64,000 nt of DNA from Corynebacterium humireducens NBRC 106098 = DSM 45392 (lineage in GTDB: Bacteria; Actinomycetota; Actinomycetes; Mycobacteriales; Mycobacteriaceae), in NCBI RefSeq assembly GCF_000819445.1, contig NZ_CP005286.1, positions 806,001-870,000 of the forward strand. Reading direction: 5' to 3'. Below are positions 26,037 through 34,483 of this stretch, one piece after another. Position 1 is the first letter of the stretch. Each line of letters opens with the position of its first letter. A program made the position numbers and the translations under genes. The notes below the pieces were generated by a model, which was not told where the DNA came from, did no database searches, and worked only from the letters and a program-made list of their open reading frames with translations.

Positions 26037-26863
26037 TACTCGAACACCGTCTTGTTGGCGATGTGCCCGAGGCCGTCGATCTCGATCTTCACGACGTCGC
26101 CGTCGCCGATGTAGCGCTTCGGGTCACGGGCGTGCCCGACGCCACCCGGCGTACCGGTGACGATGACGTCACCCGGGTCGAGCGGGTAGATGTGCGAGAT
26201 GAACTCGATGAGCTGGGCCGGGCTGAACACCAGGTCGTCGGTCGGGGTGCTCTGCATCTTCTCGTCGCCGAGGTAGGTGGCCAGCTCACCGCCCAGCTCG
26301 AAGGAGTCGGCGGTGGTCATCCACGGGCCGAAGCCGGCGCTCTTCTCCAGGGACTTGCCCTGGTGCCACTGGAGGGTGCGGTACTGGTAGTCGCGCATGG
26401 TGTAGTCGTTCATGACGGCGTAGCCGGCGATGTGCTCGGCCGCGTCGGCCTCCTTGACGCGGCGGGCCCGCTTACCGATGATGACGGCCAGCTCACCCTC
26501 CCAGTCGAGCGCGGCGGTGGCGTACCCGGGGACGAGGACGTCGTCGAAGGGGCCGGTCAGGGCGTCGGGGAACTTGATGAACAGGGTCGGCACCTCCGGG
26601 AGCTCGCGGCCCATCTCCCTGATGTGGTTCGCGTAGTTCAGGCCGACGCACACGATCTTCCGCGGGGCCGGGACGACGGCCTCGAGGTCGGCGGGCTCGA
26701 AGGAGACGGCGTCGCCGGAGGCCTGCGTGGCGATCTCACGCCAGTTGTCCTCCTGCAGCAGGTCACCGACGCCGGCGTAACCGTCGATGCGGACGGCGGT
26801 GGTGTCGGACTCGACGCGGGCGGCGAAGGTGCCCTGGGTGGAGCGGATGGTGGCGAGACGCAT
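26036..26863 (-). CDS. nagK: Fumarylpyruvate hydrolase (FAH family)
   Basis: 275 residues. Hydrolyses fumarylpyruvate to fumarate and pyruvate, the last step of the gentisate route. FAH domain: [17 protein letters not shown], metal ligands in [16 protein letters not shown] (Glu) and [13 protein letters not shown] (Asp), and [13 protein letters not shown] near the C-terminus. It starts 5 bp after the nagI stop and overlaps nagL. Confidence 0.9.
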   Translation of the reverse strand: MRLATIRSTQGTFAARVESDTTAVRIDGYAGVGDLLQEDNWREIATQASGDAVSFEPADLEAVVPAPRKIVCVGLNYANHIREMGRELPEVPTLFIKFPDALTGPFDDVLVPGYATAALDWEGELAVIIGKRARRVKEADAAEHIAGYAVMNDYTMRDYQYRTLQWHQGKSLEKSAGFGPWMTTADSFELGGELATYLGDEKMQSTPTDDLVFSPAQLIEFISHIYPLDPGDVIVTGTPGGVGHARDPKRYIGDGDVVKIEIDGLGHIANKTVFE

Positions 26864-26868
26864 GATGA

Positions 26869-27990
26869 TCAGATTCCTTCCGGAGTGTAGGTACGGGCCA
26901 GGTCCAGCTTCTCAAAGATGGGGTGGTCGGAGAAGCAGAACAGATCCACGCCCTCGGGGCCGGCCTCGAGGGACCAGGGCCGCCAGGACGGGACATTGAC
27001 GACGTCGCCGTGGTTCAGACCGAAGACCTCGTCACCGATCCTGATGGTGGCGGAGCCCTCGAAGACCTGGAAGACACGGTTGCCGACCTCGTGGACCGGG
27101 GTGGTCACGGCCCCGGGACGCAGGCGGTGGAATTCGGCGCGGATGGTCGACATGACGTCGCCACCGGTCGTCGGGTTGGTGTAGCGGATCGCGGCGTGCC
27201 CCGGGCCGACGACGCCGGGGAAACCGGCGTCCTCGAGGGCGAGCTGATCCCGGAGCGCGGCGTCGGTGTGCTCCCAGGCGTAACGGCCGAGGGGCGACGC
27301 GGAGGCCTGGCCCGGGAACGCGACCGGCCGCAGGCCCGGGTGGGCCCACAGGCGCTCGGAGCGGGAGTGGTCCGGGGTGGACTCGTCGGTGAGCCGCTCG
27401 GAGCCGTACTCGAAGAATCCGCTGTCCATCTGGTGGGCGAAGGGGATGTCCAGGCCGTCCAGCCAGGCCATCGGCTCGGTGGCGATGTTGTGGTGGCCGT
27501 GGAAGTTCCAGCCCGGGGTGAGCAGGAGGTCACCGCGGCGCATCGGGACGGCGTCACCGTTGACGACCGTCCACACCCCCTCGCCCTCGAGGACGAAGCG
27601 GAAGGCGTTCTGGGAGTGGCGGTGCGCCGGGGCGTTCTCTCCCGGGGCCAGGTACTGGATCGCGGCCCACAGGGTGGGGGCGATGTACGTCGGGCCGCCG
27701 AGACCCGGGTTGGCCAGGCCGATGGCGCGTCGCTCGCCGCCGCGACCGACGGGGACGAGGTCGCTGGCGCGCCGGGCCAGGGTGATCAGCTCGGACCAGT
27801 CCCAGCGGTGGGCGACTGCCTGCGGCTCCGGCGCGTTCGGCATGAGGCCGCCGATCTGGTTCCACAGGGGCTTCATGTGGAGTTCGTCCATCCGGGCGTA
27901 CATGGAGTCGAGTTCGGCCTGCTCCTCCGGGGTCGGCTCGGGGGCGGTGAACTCGACGTGCCGGGCGGCGTAGTCGGTGCTCTCAGTCAT
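26869..27990 (-). CDS. nagI: Gentisate 1,2-dioxygenase
   Basis: 373 residues, bicupin Fe(II) dioxygenase that opens the gentisate ring. The first cupin has [21 protein letters not shown] (two of the iron His ligands, about 120-140) and GWNFHGHHN. The second cupin holds [20 protein letters not shown]. First gene of the leftward operon, with the IclR-type operator TTCC-N7-GGAA 70 bp upstream and GGAGG before the ATG. Confidence 0.93.
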   Translation of the reverse strand: MTESTDYAARHVEFTAPEPTPEEQAELDSMYARMDELHMKPLWNQIGGLMPNAPEPQAVAHRWDWSELITLARRASDLVPVGRGGERRAIGLANPGLGGPTYIAPTLWAAIQYLAPGENAPAHRHSQNAFRFVLEGEGVWTVVNGDAVPMRRGDLLLTPGWNFHGHHNIATEPMAWLDGLDIPFAHQMDSGFFEYGSERLTDESTPDHSRSERLWAHPGLRPVAFPGQASASPLGRYAWEHTDAALRDQLALEDAGFPGVVGPGHAAIRYTNPTTGGDVMSTIRAEFHRLRPGAVTTPVHEVGNRVFQVFEGSATIRIGDEVFGLNHGDVVNVPSWRPWSLEAGPEGVDLFCFSDHPIFEKLDLARTYTPEGI

Positions 27991-28059
27991 GAGCGAACCT
28001 CCTGAGTTGGTGGGTGGTGGCCTCCAACCTAGGGGTCCGGAAACAGCGGTTCAAAGGTT

Positions 28060-28074
28060 TTCCGTTATACGGAA
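28060..28074. promoter_or_regulatory. IclR (GenR-type) operator upstream of nagI
   Basis: TTCCGTTATACGGAA, a TTCC-N7-GGAA inverted repeat extended to TTCCG/CGGAA. It matches the ATTCC-N7-GGAAT motif reported for C. glutamicum GenR as I recall it. It lies between the nagI start and the regulator 3' end. A half site TTCCGCGG follows at 28081. Confidence 0.7.
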
Positions 28075-28097
28075 TTGTGTTCCGCGGGTGGAGAACG

Positions 28098-28880
28098 TCA
28101 CCCCTTGAACGTCAGCGGGGCGATGCGGAGCTCCTCCAGGCGGCGGTTGAGGTCGCGGGAGTGCTTCAGCAGCACCTCCGCGCACCGCCGGTGCGTGCCC
28201 CGGAAGCGGCTCGTCGGCGTGGCCACCGTGACGGCCCCCAGGACGTCGCCGAGGTCATTGCGCAGGCACACCCCCACGGCCGAGACGTCGTGCTCGTAGA
28301 GGCCGTTGTTGATGGAGAACCCGCGGCTGCGCGTGCGGTGGAGCTGGCGGCGCAGGGACTCGAACTCGGCGTCGGGGAGCGAGGGGTACAGGGCCCGCAG
28401 CTCGGCGGCCGAGCGCTCGGCGAGCATGACCAGGCCACCGGAGTTCTGCTCGGCGGGCATGGCCTGACCTCGGCGGATGCCGACACGCACCGGGTGGGTG
28501 CCCTCCACCGTGTGCAGGAAGTGCACCTTGTTGCCCACCAGCACCATGAGGTGGACCGTCTCCGCGGTCTCCGCCGCGATGGCCTGCATGTGGGGCAGGC
28601 AGGCGGCGGTGGGCTCACTGCCGACGCCCGGCTCCAGGCTGGACGACGACAGCGCCGGGCCGGGGAGGTAGGTGCGGGACTCGCTGCGCGTGGCGAAGCC
28701 GCGGTACACGAGCATCGCCATGGAGCGGTGGACCGTGGAGGGGCTCACGCCGAGCGTGGCGGCGGCCGTCGAGATGGTCAGGGTGCCCTGGTCCCGTAGC
28801 AGCAGGATGAGGGTGAGGGCGAGGTCCACGGACTGCAGGAACTCGCGTGGGGGTGACCCGTGAGTGGGGCTGAGGCTCAT
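28098..28880 (-). CDS. genR: IclR-family regulator of the 3-hydroxybenzoate/gentisate genes
   Basis: 260 residues. Winged helix at about 10-70 (SVDLALTLILLLRDQGTLTI, AATLGVSPSTVHRSMAMLVY), and a GAF-like IclR effector domain to the end with GLVMLAERSAAEL and VSAVGVCLRNDLGDVLGAVT. ATG 28878-28880. Both adjacent promoters carry the same TTCC-N7-GGAA site, so this regulator probably controls the ring-cleavage operon, the hydroxylase and itself. The inducer is likely 3-hydroxybenzoate or gentisate. Confidence 0.88.
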   Translation of the reverse strand: MSLSPTHGSPPREFLQSVDLALTLILLLRDQGTLTISTAAATLGVSPSTVHRSMAMLVYRGFATRSESRTYLPGPALSSSSLEPGVGSEPTAACLPHMQAIAAETAETVHLMVLVGNKVHFLHTVEGTHPVRVGIRRGQAMPAEQNSGGLVMLAERSAAELRALYPSLPDAEFESLRRQLHRTRSRGFSINNGLYEHDVSAVGVCLRNDLGDVLGAVTVATPTSRFRGTHRRCAEVLLKHSRDLNRRLEELRIAPLTFKG

Positions 28881-28892
28881 AAAAATCACATC

Positions 28893-28907
28893 TTCCGCTA
28901 TCTGGAA
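28893..28907. promoter_or_regulatory. IclR operator between regulator and hydroxylase genes
   Basis: TTCCGCTATCTGGAA, same spacing and arms as the site at 28060 (TTCC-N7-GGAA). It lies 12 bp from the regulator start and 69 bp from the hydroxylase start, so one site can serve both divergent promoters. Confidence 0.7.
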
Positions 28908-28976
28908 TGTCATTGATTGTAACCCGGATCACCCAGATGATGGCCTCAAGGTCCCACACCAGAAAGGACAGCCCCC

Positions 28977-30356
28977 ATGACCCAGCACATCCTGCAGGCC
29001 TCCGCGGAACTCCGGGGCCAGCGGTTCATCATCGCCGGCGGCGGCATCGGCGGCGCCGCCGGCGCCCTCGCCCTGTCGCTGCGCGGCGCCGACGTCACCC
29101 TCTACGAGCGTGCCCCCGAGTTCAAGGAGGTCGGCGCGGGCCTGCAGATCGGCCCGCACGGCGTGAGGATGCTCGAGAAGTGGGGCCTGAAGGACAAGGT
29201 CTTCGCGGCCGGCTACCTCCCGGAGCGCATGCAGTTCCGTGACGCCATCACCACCGAACCGATCCTCACCATGGATTTCGACGAGGACTTCCAGCGGCAC
29301 TACGGCGGCCGCTACCTGGTGATCCACCGCTCCGACCTGCTGTCCATCCTCGTGGAGGCCGCGCAGGAGGCCGGCGCCACCCTGCACAACGGCGTGCAGG
29401 TGCTCGGTGCCGACACCCACGCCGACGGCGTGACCGTCCATATCGAGCACCGCGCCGAGGGCACCCGGGAGGACGTCGAGGCCGACATCCTCGTCGCCTT
29501 CGACGGCATCCACTCCGTGTTCCGCGGTGAGATCGTCCGGGACGAACCCGTCCCCTCCGCCTACGTCGCCTACCGCGGCACCTCCGAGCTGCCGACCGAC
29601 CCGGACATGAGCGGCCTCAAGGACGTCATCGGCTACATCGGCCCGCGCTGCCACTTCATCCAGTACCCGCTGCGCCACGGGGAACTGCTCAACCAGGTCG
29701 CTGTCTTCCAGTCACCGCGCTATCTCAAGGCGCTGACCGAGGGCACCGAGGTCCCCGACGACTGGGGCAACAACGAGGAGTTCCGCACCGCCTTCGACCA
29801 CACCCACGAGTTCATCCAGGGCCGCCTCGGCAGCATGTGGCTGGACACCTGGTGGCAGATGTCCGACCGCGAGCCGCTGGACAACTGGGTCGTCTCCGAC
29901 CGCATCATCGTCATGGGCGACGCCGCGCACCCGCCGCTGCAGTACCTGGCCTCCGGTGCCGTCATGGCCATGGAGGACGCCGAGTGCCTCGCGCTCTACG
30001 CCTCCCAGGCGGCCGCGAAGGGTGAGCTCGACTGGCCTTCCGTGTTGGCGGAGGTCTCCGGTGAGCGCGCCCCGCGGTGTGCCCGCATCCAGATCACAGG
30101 TCGTTTCTGGGGGGAGCTGTGGCACGTCGACGGCGTCTCCCGCCTGATCCGCAACGAGACCTTCCGCCAGGCCGGCCGCACGTCCTGGTACCGCTACGTC
30201 GACTGGCTGTGGGGCTACGACGCCGGGCGTCGCGAGTATCTCCGTGACCCCTCGAAGGGGGAGCTGCCGGAGGAGCTGCAGGAGTGGGAGTACCAGATCC
30301 ACAAGATCATCGCCCGGCGCGAGGGGGAGGCGGCCCCGGAGGAGCTCACCATCTAG
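28977..30356 (+). CDS. nagX: 3-hydroxybenzoate 6-hydroxylase (FAD monooxygenase)
   Basis: 459 residues. Converts 3-hydroxybenzoate to gentisate with NADH and O2. The FAD-binding GxGxxG is [20 protein letters not shown] (residues 17-36); the DG motif is [17 protein letters not shown]; the GD motif is [18 protein letters not shown] with AMEDAECLA. Length and the long C-terminal tail match the Rhodococcus and Corynebacterium 3HB6H enzymes better than salicylate hydroxylases. AGAAAGG upstream of the ATG. No uptake transporter gene accompanies it here. Confidence 0.88.
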   Translation: MTQHILQASAELRGQRFIIAGGGIGGAAGALALSLRGADVTLYERAPEFKEVGAGLQIGPHGVRMLEKWGLKDKVFAAGYLPERMQFRDAITTEPILTMDFDEDFQRHYGGRYLVIHRSDLLSILVEAAQEAGATLHNGVQVLGADTHADGVTVHIEHRAEGTREDVEADILVAFDGIHSVFRGEIVRDEPVPSAYVAYRGTSELPTDPDMSGLKDVIGYIGPRCHFIQYPLRHGELLNQVAVFQSPRYLKALTEGTEVPDDWGNNEEFRTAFDHTHEFIQGRLGSMWLDTWWQMSDREPLDNWVVSDRIIVMGDAAHPPLQYLASGAVMAMEDAECLALYASQAAAKGELDWPSVLAEVSGERAPRCARIQITGRFWGELWHVDGVSRLIRNETFRQAGRTSWYRYVDWLWGYDAGRREYLRDPSKGELPEELQEWEYQIHKIIARREGEAAPEELTI

Positions 30357-30407
30357 ACACCCGGGCAGCGTCCGGAACCTTCCGGGACCAGGTTCCACCC
30401 TGGGAGG

Positions 30408-30953
30408 TCAGAGGGCGCGTTCGAGTTCGTCGGCGGCGTCGGAGAGCAGGAAGGGCAGCTCCCCGGCCTCCTGGCGGGTGAAGGGCTTGAGCACGAAGGC
30501 GGCGGGGTCCATACGCCCGGGCGGACGGCCGATGCCGAGCGCCAGGCGCTGGTACTCCTTCGTTCCCAGCGACTTGGTCACGGACTTCAGGCCGTTGTGG
30601 CCGTGGTCGCCGCCGCCGGTGCGGAGGCGGTGCTCGCCGAAGTCCAGCTCGAGTTCGTCGTGGGCGACGATGATGTCGCCGGGGGCGATCCTGAAGAAGG
30701 TCGCCAGTGCCTTCACCGGTCCACCGGAGACGTTCATGTAGCCGCGGGTCCGGGCCAGCACGAGGCGACGGCCGCGATGACGGACCTCGGCGACCTCGGT
30801 GTTCGTGCGCTTGTGCACGGCGAAGCTGGCGGGGACGGGGGTGATGCGGGAGGCGAGCTCGTCGAGAAGCATGACGCCGATGTTGTGGCGGGTGTCGGCG
30901 TACTTCGCGCCCGGGTTACCCAGGCCGACGATGAGAAGTGGAGAATCAGTCAC
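30408..30953 (-). CDS. pth: Peptidyl-tRNA hydrolase (second paralogue)
   Basis: 181 residues from GTG 30951-30953 (VTDSPLLIVGLGNPG). Catalytic segment GLGNPGAKYADTRHNIGV, then RGYMNVSGGPV, VAHDELELDFGE and HGHNGLKSV. It is about 45 percent like the Pth at 19.9 kb by eye; two pth genes are common in corynebacteria. It lies behind rplY, from which it is separated by a perfect palindromic terminator. No ribosome site; CAGACT 6 nt before GTG. Confidence 0.9.
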   Translation of the reverse strand: MTDSPLLIVGLGNPGAKYADTRHNIGVMLLDELASRITPVPASFAVHKRTNTEVAEVRHRGRRLVLARTRGYMNVSGGPVKALATFFRIAPGDIIVAHDELELDFGEHRLRTGGGDHGHNGLKSVTKSLGTKEYQRLALGIGRPPGRMDPAAFVLKPFTRQEAGELPFLLSDAADELERAL

Positions 30954-30980
30954 CCGATCAGTCTGGCACAGAAAAGGGGA

Positions 30981-31010
30981 GACGCCCCTGACCGGCCGGT
31001 CAGGGGCGTC
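30981..31010 (-). terminator. rplY terminator
   Basis: Perfect 30-bp palindrome (GACGCCCCTGACCGG and complement), followed on the leftward strand by TCCCCTTTTCTG. Confidence 0.85.
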
Positions 31011-31032
31011 ACACGTGGCGGAAGGGGAGTGA

Positions 31033-31665
31033 CTACTCCTCGCCCTCGGCAGCCTCGTCCTTGCCGGCCTCGCCGACAGCGTCTTCGGTGGCCTCCTCGC
31101 CCTCCTCCGGAACGTCGGCGACCTCCTCGAAGGTGATGTTGAAGACGAGCAGCTCGGCGTCGTCGACCAGGGTGACGTCCTCCGGCAGGGTGATGTCACC
31201 GGCGTTGATGACGTTGCCGGCCTCGATGCCCTCGACGGACACGACGATCTCCTCCGGGATCTCGAGGACGTCGGCCTCGACCAGGATGGTGTCGACCTCC
31301 TGGATGAGCATGGCGCCGGAGTAGACCTCGCCCTCGGCGATGACCGGGACCTCGACCTCGACGCGTTCGCCGCGCTTGATGCCGAGCATGTCGAGGTGGT
31401 CGATGTCCAGGGTCAGCACGTTCTGGTCGATGTGCTTGATCATGGTGAGGTGCTTCTCGCCGTCGATGTCGAGCTCGACGACGGCGTTGACGCCCTGGTT
31501 ACGCACGACGGCGGTGAACTCGACGCGGTCCACGGAGAAGTGGACGTTCTCGGCACCGGCGGAGTAGATGACGCCCGGGACACGGCCGGCGACACGCAGA
31601 CGACGGGCGAAGCCCTTGCCGAACTCGTCACGGGGGGCAGCGGTCAGGGTGGGGTACTTTGCCAT
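31033..31665 (-). CDS. rplY: 50S ribosomal protein L25 (Ctc-type, general stress form)
   Basis: 210 residues: the L25 5S-rRNA-binding domain (1-95, with DEFGKGFARRLRVAGRVPGV), the TL5/CTC C-terminal beta domain (100-185), and an acidic tail (EEGEEATEDAVGEAGKDEAA). ACAAGGAG precedes the ATG. The 5' leader contains a terminator-like hairpin with a T run at 31701-31761, see that entry. Confidence 0.95.
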   Translation of the reverse strand: MAKYPTLTAAPRDEFGKGFARRLRVAGRVPGVIYSAGAENVHFSVDRVEFTAVVRNQGVNAVVELDIDGEKHLTMIKHIDQNVLTLDIDHLDMLGIKRGERVEVEVPVIAEGEVYSGAMLIQEVDTILVEADVLEIPEEIVVSVEGIEAGNVINAGDITLPEDVTLVDDAELLVFNITFEEVADVPEEGEEATEDAVGEAGKDEAAEGEE

Positions 31666-31700
31666 GTGGCTAGCTCCTTGTTGTGTTCCGGCCGCCAGGC

Positions 31701-31761
31701 AAAAAGCCTGCGACCGACTCTGGATCTGAGGTGGAATGTCCTCGTCGAGTCATCGCAGGCT
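31701..31761 (-). promoter_or_regulatory. Attenuator-like hairpin in the rplY leader
   Basis: On the rplY strand, AGCCTGCGA (complement of 31753-31761) pairs with TCGCAGGCT (complement of 31705-31713) and is followed at once by TTTTT. An inner GACTC/GAGTC pair lengthens the stem. The T run ends about 35 nt before the rplY start codon. It looks like an intrinsic terminator inside the leader, suggesting attenuation or L25 autoregulation. A second palindrome GCCCCATGTGGGGC is at 31791-31804. Confidence 0.55.
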
Positions 31762-31828
31762 GAAATGAACCTTATGATCGCGTCGATAACGCCCCATGTG
31801 GGGCCTCGCCGAGACGTCGGGAATTTTA

Positions 31829-32455
31829 TCACGCGCCGGTAGGGGGCTCCAAATATCTCGAGGCCTCCCGCCGCGTCAACGCCGCCACCCTGTGCGTGTC
31901 CAGGAACGCGCGCACCCACGCCGGATCCGTCCTCGAGTACTCGCGCAACGCCCAGCCGAGCGCCTTGTCGATGAAGAACTCACCCGACCCCAGGTTCGCG
32001 GCGAGGATCTCCGCGAGCAGTGCCGTGTCGGTGGCCTCCCGGCGCTTCAGCTGGTGCAGGATCGCCGCCCGCCGGACCCACAGGTTGTCGTCGCGCGCCC
32101 AGGCCCGCATCTGCTCCGGGGTGCACGACCGGCCGACGGGCGCGGCCAGGGCGTCGACGGTGTCCCACCACGACCTCGTGGTCACCAGGGTCCGCAGCCA
32201 GTCCGCAGGTGCGGACTCCGCCGTCCGCAGGTGGTCGCACGCGACGTACTGGAACTCGCGCTCGGGGAGGGCCCAGAGGGCGTCGACAAGCTCCCGGTCG
32301 AGGGTGCGGGGGAGCAGTCCCCGCGTTGCTTTGCGACGTTCCACTGCCCCCACCCCCAGAAACGCGAACTGATCCCGCATGTAGGCGGCCATGCCGACGG
32401 CCCGCCCGGGATCAGCCAGGGGACGCAGCGCCGATTCGATGGGTGCAGTGGTCAC
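31829..32455 (-). CDS. AlkD-like DNA alkylation repair (HEAT-repeat) protein
   Basis: 208 residues. HEAT-like repeats and the AlkD motif AYMRDQFAFLGVGAVERRKA, then WWDTVDALA, DDNLWVRRAAILHQL and FIDKALGWALREYSRTDP, characteristic of DNA alkylation repair glycosylases that remove 3-methyladenine and 7-methylguanine. The GTG start is preceded 6 nt upstream by TAAACT (leaderless). Divergent from the MFS gene; the two starts are 18 bp apart and their -10 boxes overlap. Confidence 0.85.
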   Translation of the reverse strand: MTTAPIESALRPLADPGRAVGMAAYMRDQFAFLGVGAVERRKATRGLLPRTLDRELVDALWALPEREFQYVACDHLRTAESAPADWLRTLVTTRSWWDTVDALAAPVGRSCTPEQMRAWARDDNLWVRRAAILHQLKRREATDTALLAEILAANLGSGEFFIDKALGWALREYSRTDPAWVRAFLDTHRVAALTRREASRYLEPPTGA

Positions 32456-32473
32456 GGCCTAAGTTTAGGTGTC

Positions 32474-33586
32474 ATGAGAAGACTGCAGATGGCGGCGATC
32501 CTGGTGGGCGGGTTCGTCGGACCCTTCACCGGGCAGGCGCTGGCTGTGGTGCTCACCGAGTTCGCCGCGACCTTCGGCATCAGCGTCGGCCAGGCGGCGT
32601 GGACCATCTCCGCGTACCTCTTCCCGCTGGCGACGATGATGCTCGTCTCCGGACGGCTGGTACGCCGCTTCCCGCCGCACCGCGTCGTGCTCACCGCCTA
32701 CGCCGTGACGCTGCCGATGGCGCTCATGCTGCTGATCACCCCCTCGTGGGGACTGTTCCTCGCCTGCTACTCGACGATCGGTTTCGCCAACGCCTTCACC
32801 CTCCCCGTCCTGCAGAACATCCTCCGCGAACTCACCCCACCCGGCGAGCTGGGCAGGGCGCTGGGCACCTACGCCGCCATGCAGTCCCTCGGCATGCTCT
32901 CCGCCCCGCTCGTCGCCGGTGTGTCCAGCCTGGTGAGCTGGCGGCTCACCTTCCTGGTCACCGCCGCCTCCGCCGCCTTCATCCTCCTCGTCCGCCTGCC
33001 GAAGGTGCCGGCGCCGGTGGCCTCCCCGCAGCGGGTCCGGGGACGGGTCGAATGGGGGCCCACCCTCATCCACATGGCCACCGGATTCATCGTCGGCGCC
33101 GGCATCATCGGCCTGGCGGCCGTGACGGCCCTCCACGTCGGCGACGCCTTCGGACTCGGACCCGCCGGCCGCGGCGTGGTGGTCATGTGCGGTGGCACCG
33201 CCGCCTTCCTCGCCTCCCGTCAGATCGGGGCCATGGCGGACCGCCACGGCGCGCGGGCGGTCCTCATCGGCAGCGGGCTGCTCGCCGCGCTGGCGCTCCT
33301 CCTCCTGCCGCTGGCCCCGTGGGTGTGGGCGGCCGCGCTCATGTGGGCGGCGGCCGTCATGGCGGGGCAGGGGATGCAGGCGACGGTCAACCTGGCGGTC
33401 ATCAGCGCGCCGGGCGGGCCCTCCCTGATCTCCACGGTGCAGGCCTTCCGCTTCTTCGGCTCCGCGGCGGCGCCGGCGACCTTCCTGCCGATCTACCTGG
33501 GCGTCGGCCCGGTGGCGTTCTGGGTGGCGGCGGCCGCGCTGGTCCTGGCCGCCGGGGCGCAGCGGCTCATTCCGCAGAAGGTGTGA
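32474..33586 (+). CDS. MFS transporter
   Basis: 370 residues, 10-12 predicted TM helices (first at about 5-25 AAILVGGFVGPFTGQALAVV). The sugar/drug MFS signature is weak (SGRLVRRFPPHRVVLTAY between TM2 and TM3). Substrate not predictable. Leaderless-type start (TAAGTT 8 nt before ATG). The last 20 nt overlap the convergent fic gene. Confidence 0.8.
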   Translation: MRRLQMAAILVGGFVGPFTGQALAVVLTEFAATFGISVGQAAWTISAYLFPLATMMLVSGRLVRRFPPHRVVLTAYAVTLPMALMLLITPSWGLFLACYSTIGFANAFTLPVLQNILRELTPPGELGRALGTYAAMQSLGMLSAPLVAGVSSLVSWRLTFLVTAASAAFILLVRLPKVPAPVASPQRVRGRVEWGPTLIHMATGFIVGAGIIGLAAVTALHVGDAFGLGPAGRGVVVMCGGTAAFLASRQIGAMADRHGARAVLIGSGLLAALALLLLPLAPWVWAAALMWAAAVMAGQGMQATVNLAVISAPGGPSLISTVQAFRFFGSAAAPATFLPIYLGVGPVAFWVAAAALVLAAGAQRLIPQKV

Positions 33587-34178
33587 CCGGACCGACGACG
33601 ACCTCCCCGAACATCGCCCGCAGCGGACCCAGGTCCTGCTTCTCGGCGGCGATGCGGCAGGCCTCGTCGTTGACGGGTCCCTCCACCGAGCGCCAGTCGA
33701 GCTCCCACCCCGCCTCGCGGGCGACCCGGGACCAGAAATAACGCTGGGCGCGGCCGTTGCCCTCCCGGAACGGGTGGATGTAGTTGAGCTGGTCGTAGTG
33801 GTGGGCCAGCCTCCCGATGAAACGGTGACGGGGCAGCCCCCGCAGGTACTTCTCGGCGCGCAGCTCCTCGAAGGCGTGGTGGGCGGCACGCTCGATCATC
33901 GGTACCGGGAGGAAGGGGTCGGCCGACTTCCGCAGGTCGACGGTACGCAGCTCACCGGCCCAGTCGTAGACGTCCTGGAACAGGTGGCGGTGGATGGCGC
34001 GCAGTTCGGCGAGGTCGGTGGTGTGGGGCGGGGGATCGTCGAGAAGCTCCAGCATCCGCGCGAAGCTGAGGTCCCCCTCCGCGGCGGTGAGTGCCTCCGG
34101 CGTGCGGGCACCGACCTTGTTGCGGAAGACGCCGGTCAGCGGGTCGAGGTACGGGTCCGGCCCGTCAGTGGAGGCCAT
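33567..34178 (-). CDS. Fic-domain AMP-transferase toxin
   Basis: 203 residues. The Fic motif IHPFREGNGRAQRYFW begins with catalytic H135 and matches HxFx(D/E)GNGRxxR exactly. Upstream region DVYDWAGELRTVDLRKSADPF is typical of class I Fic/Doc-like toxins that adenylylate targets such as gyrase or topoisomerase IV. The ATG lies inside the last codons of the antitoxin (14-bp overlap). There is no C-terminal or N-terminal self-inhibitory helix within the protein, which fits a class I toxin with a separate antitoxin. Confidence 0.88.
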   Translation of the reverse strand: MASTDGPDPYLDPLTGVFRNKVGARTPEALTAAEGDLSFARMLELLDDPPPHTTDLAELRAIHRHLFQDVYDWAGELRTVDLRKSADPFLPVPMIERAAHHAFEELRAEKYLRGLPRHRFIGRLAHHYDQLNYIHPFREGNGRAQRYFWSRVAREAGWELDWRSVEGPVNDEACRIAAEKQDLGPLRAMFGEVVVGPVTPSAE

Positions 34179-34359
34179 ATCGGGCTCGTGTGCGGGCGAG
34201 GAGTTCGGTGACGCCCAGTGCGCCGGAGATGTAGGCCTCGGCGTCGGCACGCATCGCGGGGGTCACCTCGACGCCCTCCATGCGGCCGTTGTGACGCGCG
34301 ACGGACACCCGCCGGGCACGTTCAGTGGTGGTCGTGGTCCGGGTCATAGTGGATCCCAT
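34165..34359 (-). CDS. VbhA-like Fic antitoxin
   Basis: 64 residues, directly ahead of fic and overlapping it. The layout is like VbhA-type antitoxins: basic N-terminus, ARHNGRMEGVEVTPAMRADA helix, then an ITxxELLARTRARYGL-like C-terminus. The classical inhibitory motif (S/T)xxxE(G/N) is only partly kept: the glutamate and glycine (MEG) are there but the residue four before E is Asn. ATG 34357-34359 has AGGAAGGA seven bases upstream. Confidence 0.75.
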   Translation of the reverse strand: MGSTMTRTTTTTERARRVSVARHNGRMEGVEVTPAMRADAEAYISGALGVTELLARTRARYGLH

Positions 34360-34426
34360 GCACCAATCCTTCCTGGCATTTGGTCCAGTTTACCCGAGGG
34401 ATGGGGCGTCGAGAAGCAGAAAGATA

Positions 34427-34468
34427 CCGTCAGGGCCCGCATCCGGGAGTGGAGGCGGGCCCTGACGG
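34427..34468 (-). terminator. prs terminator
   Basis: 14-bp perfect arms CCGTCAGGGCCCGC / GCGGGCCCTGACGG, followed leftward by TATCTTTCT and the GCTTCTCGACGC form of the backbone motif (34406-34417). Confidence 0.85.
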
Positions 34469-34483
34469 CATGAAAAGGTTGGC

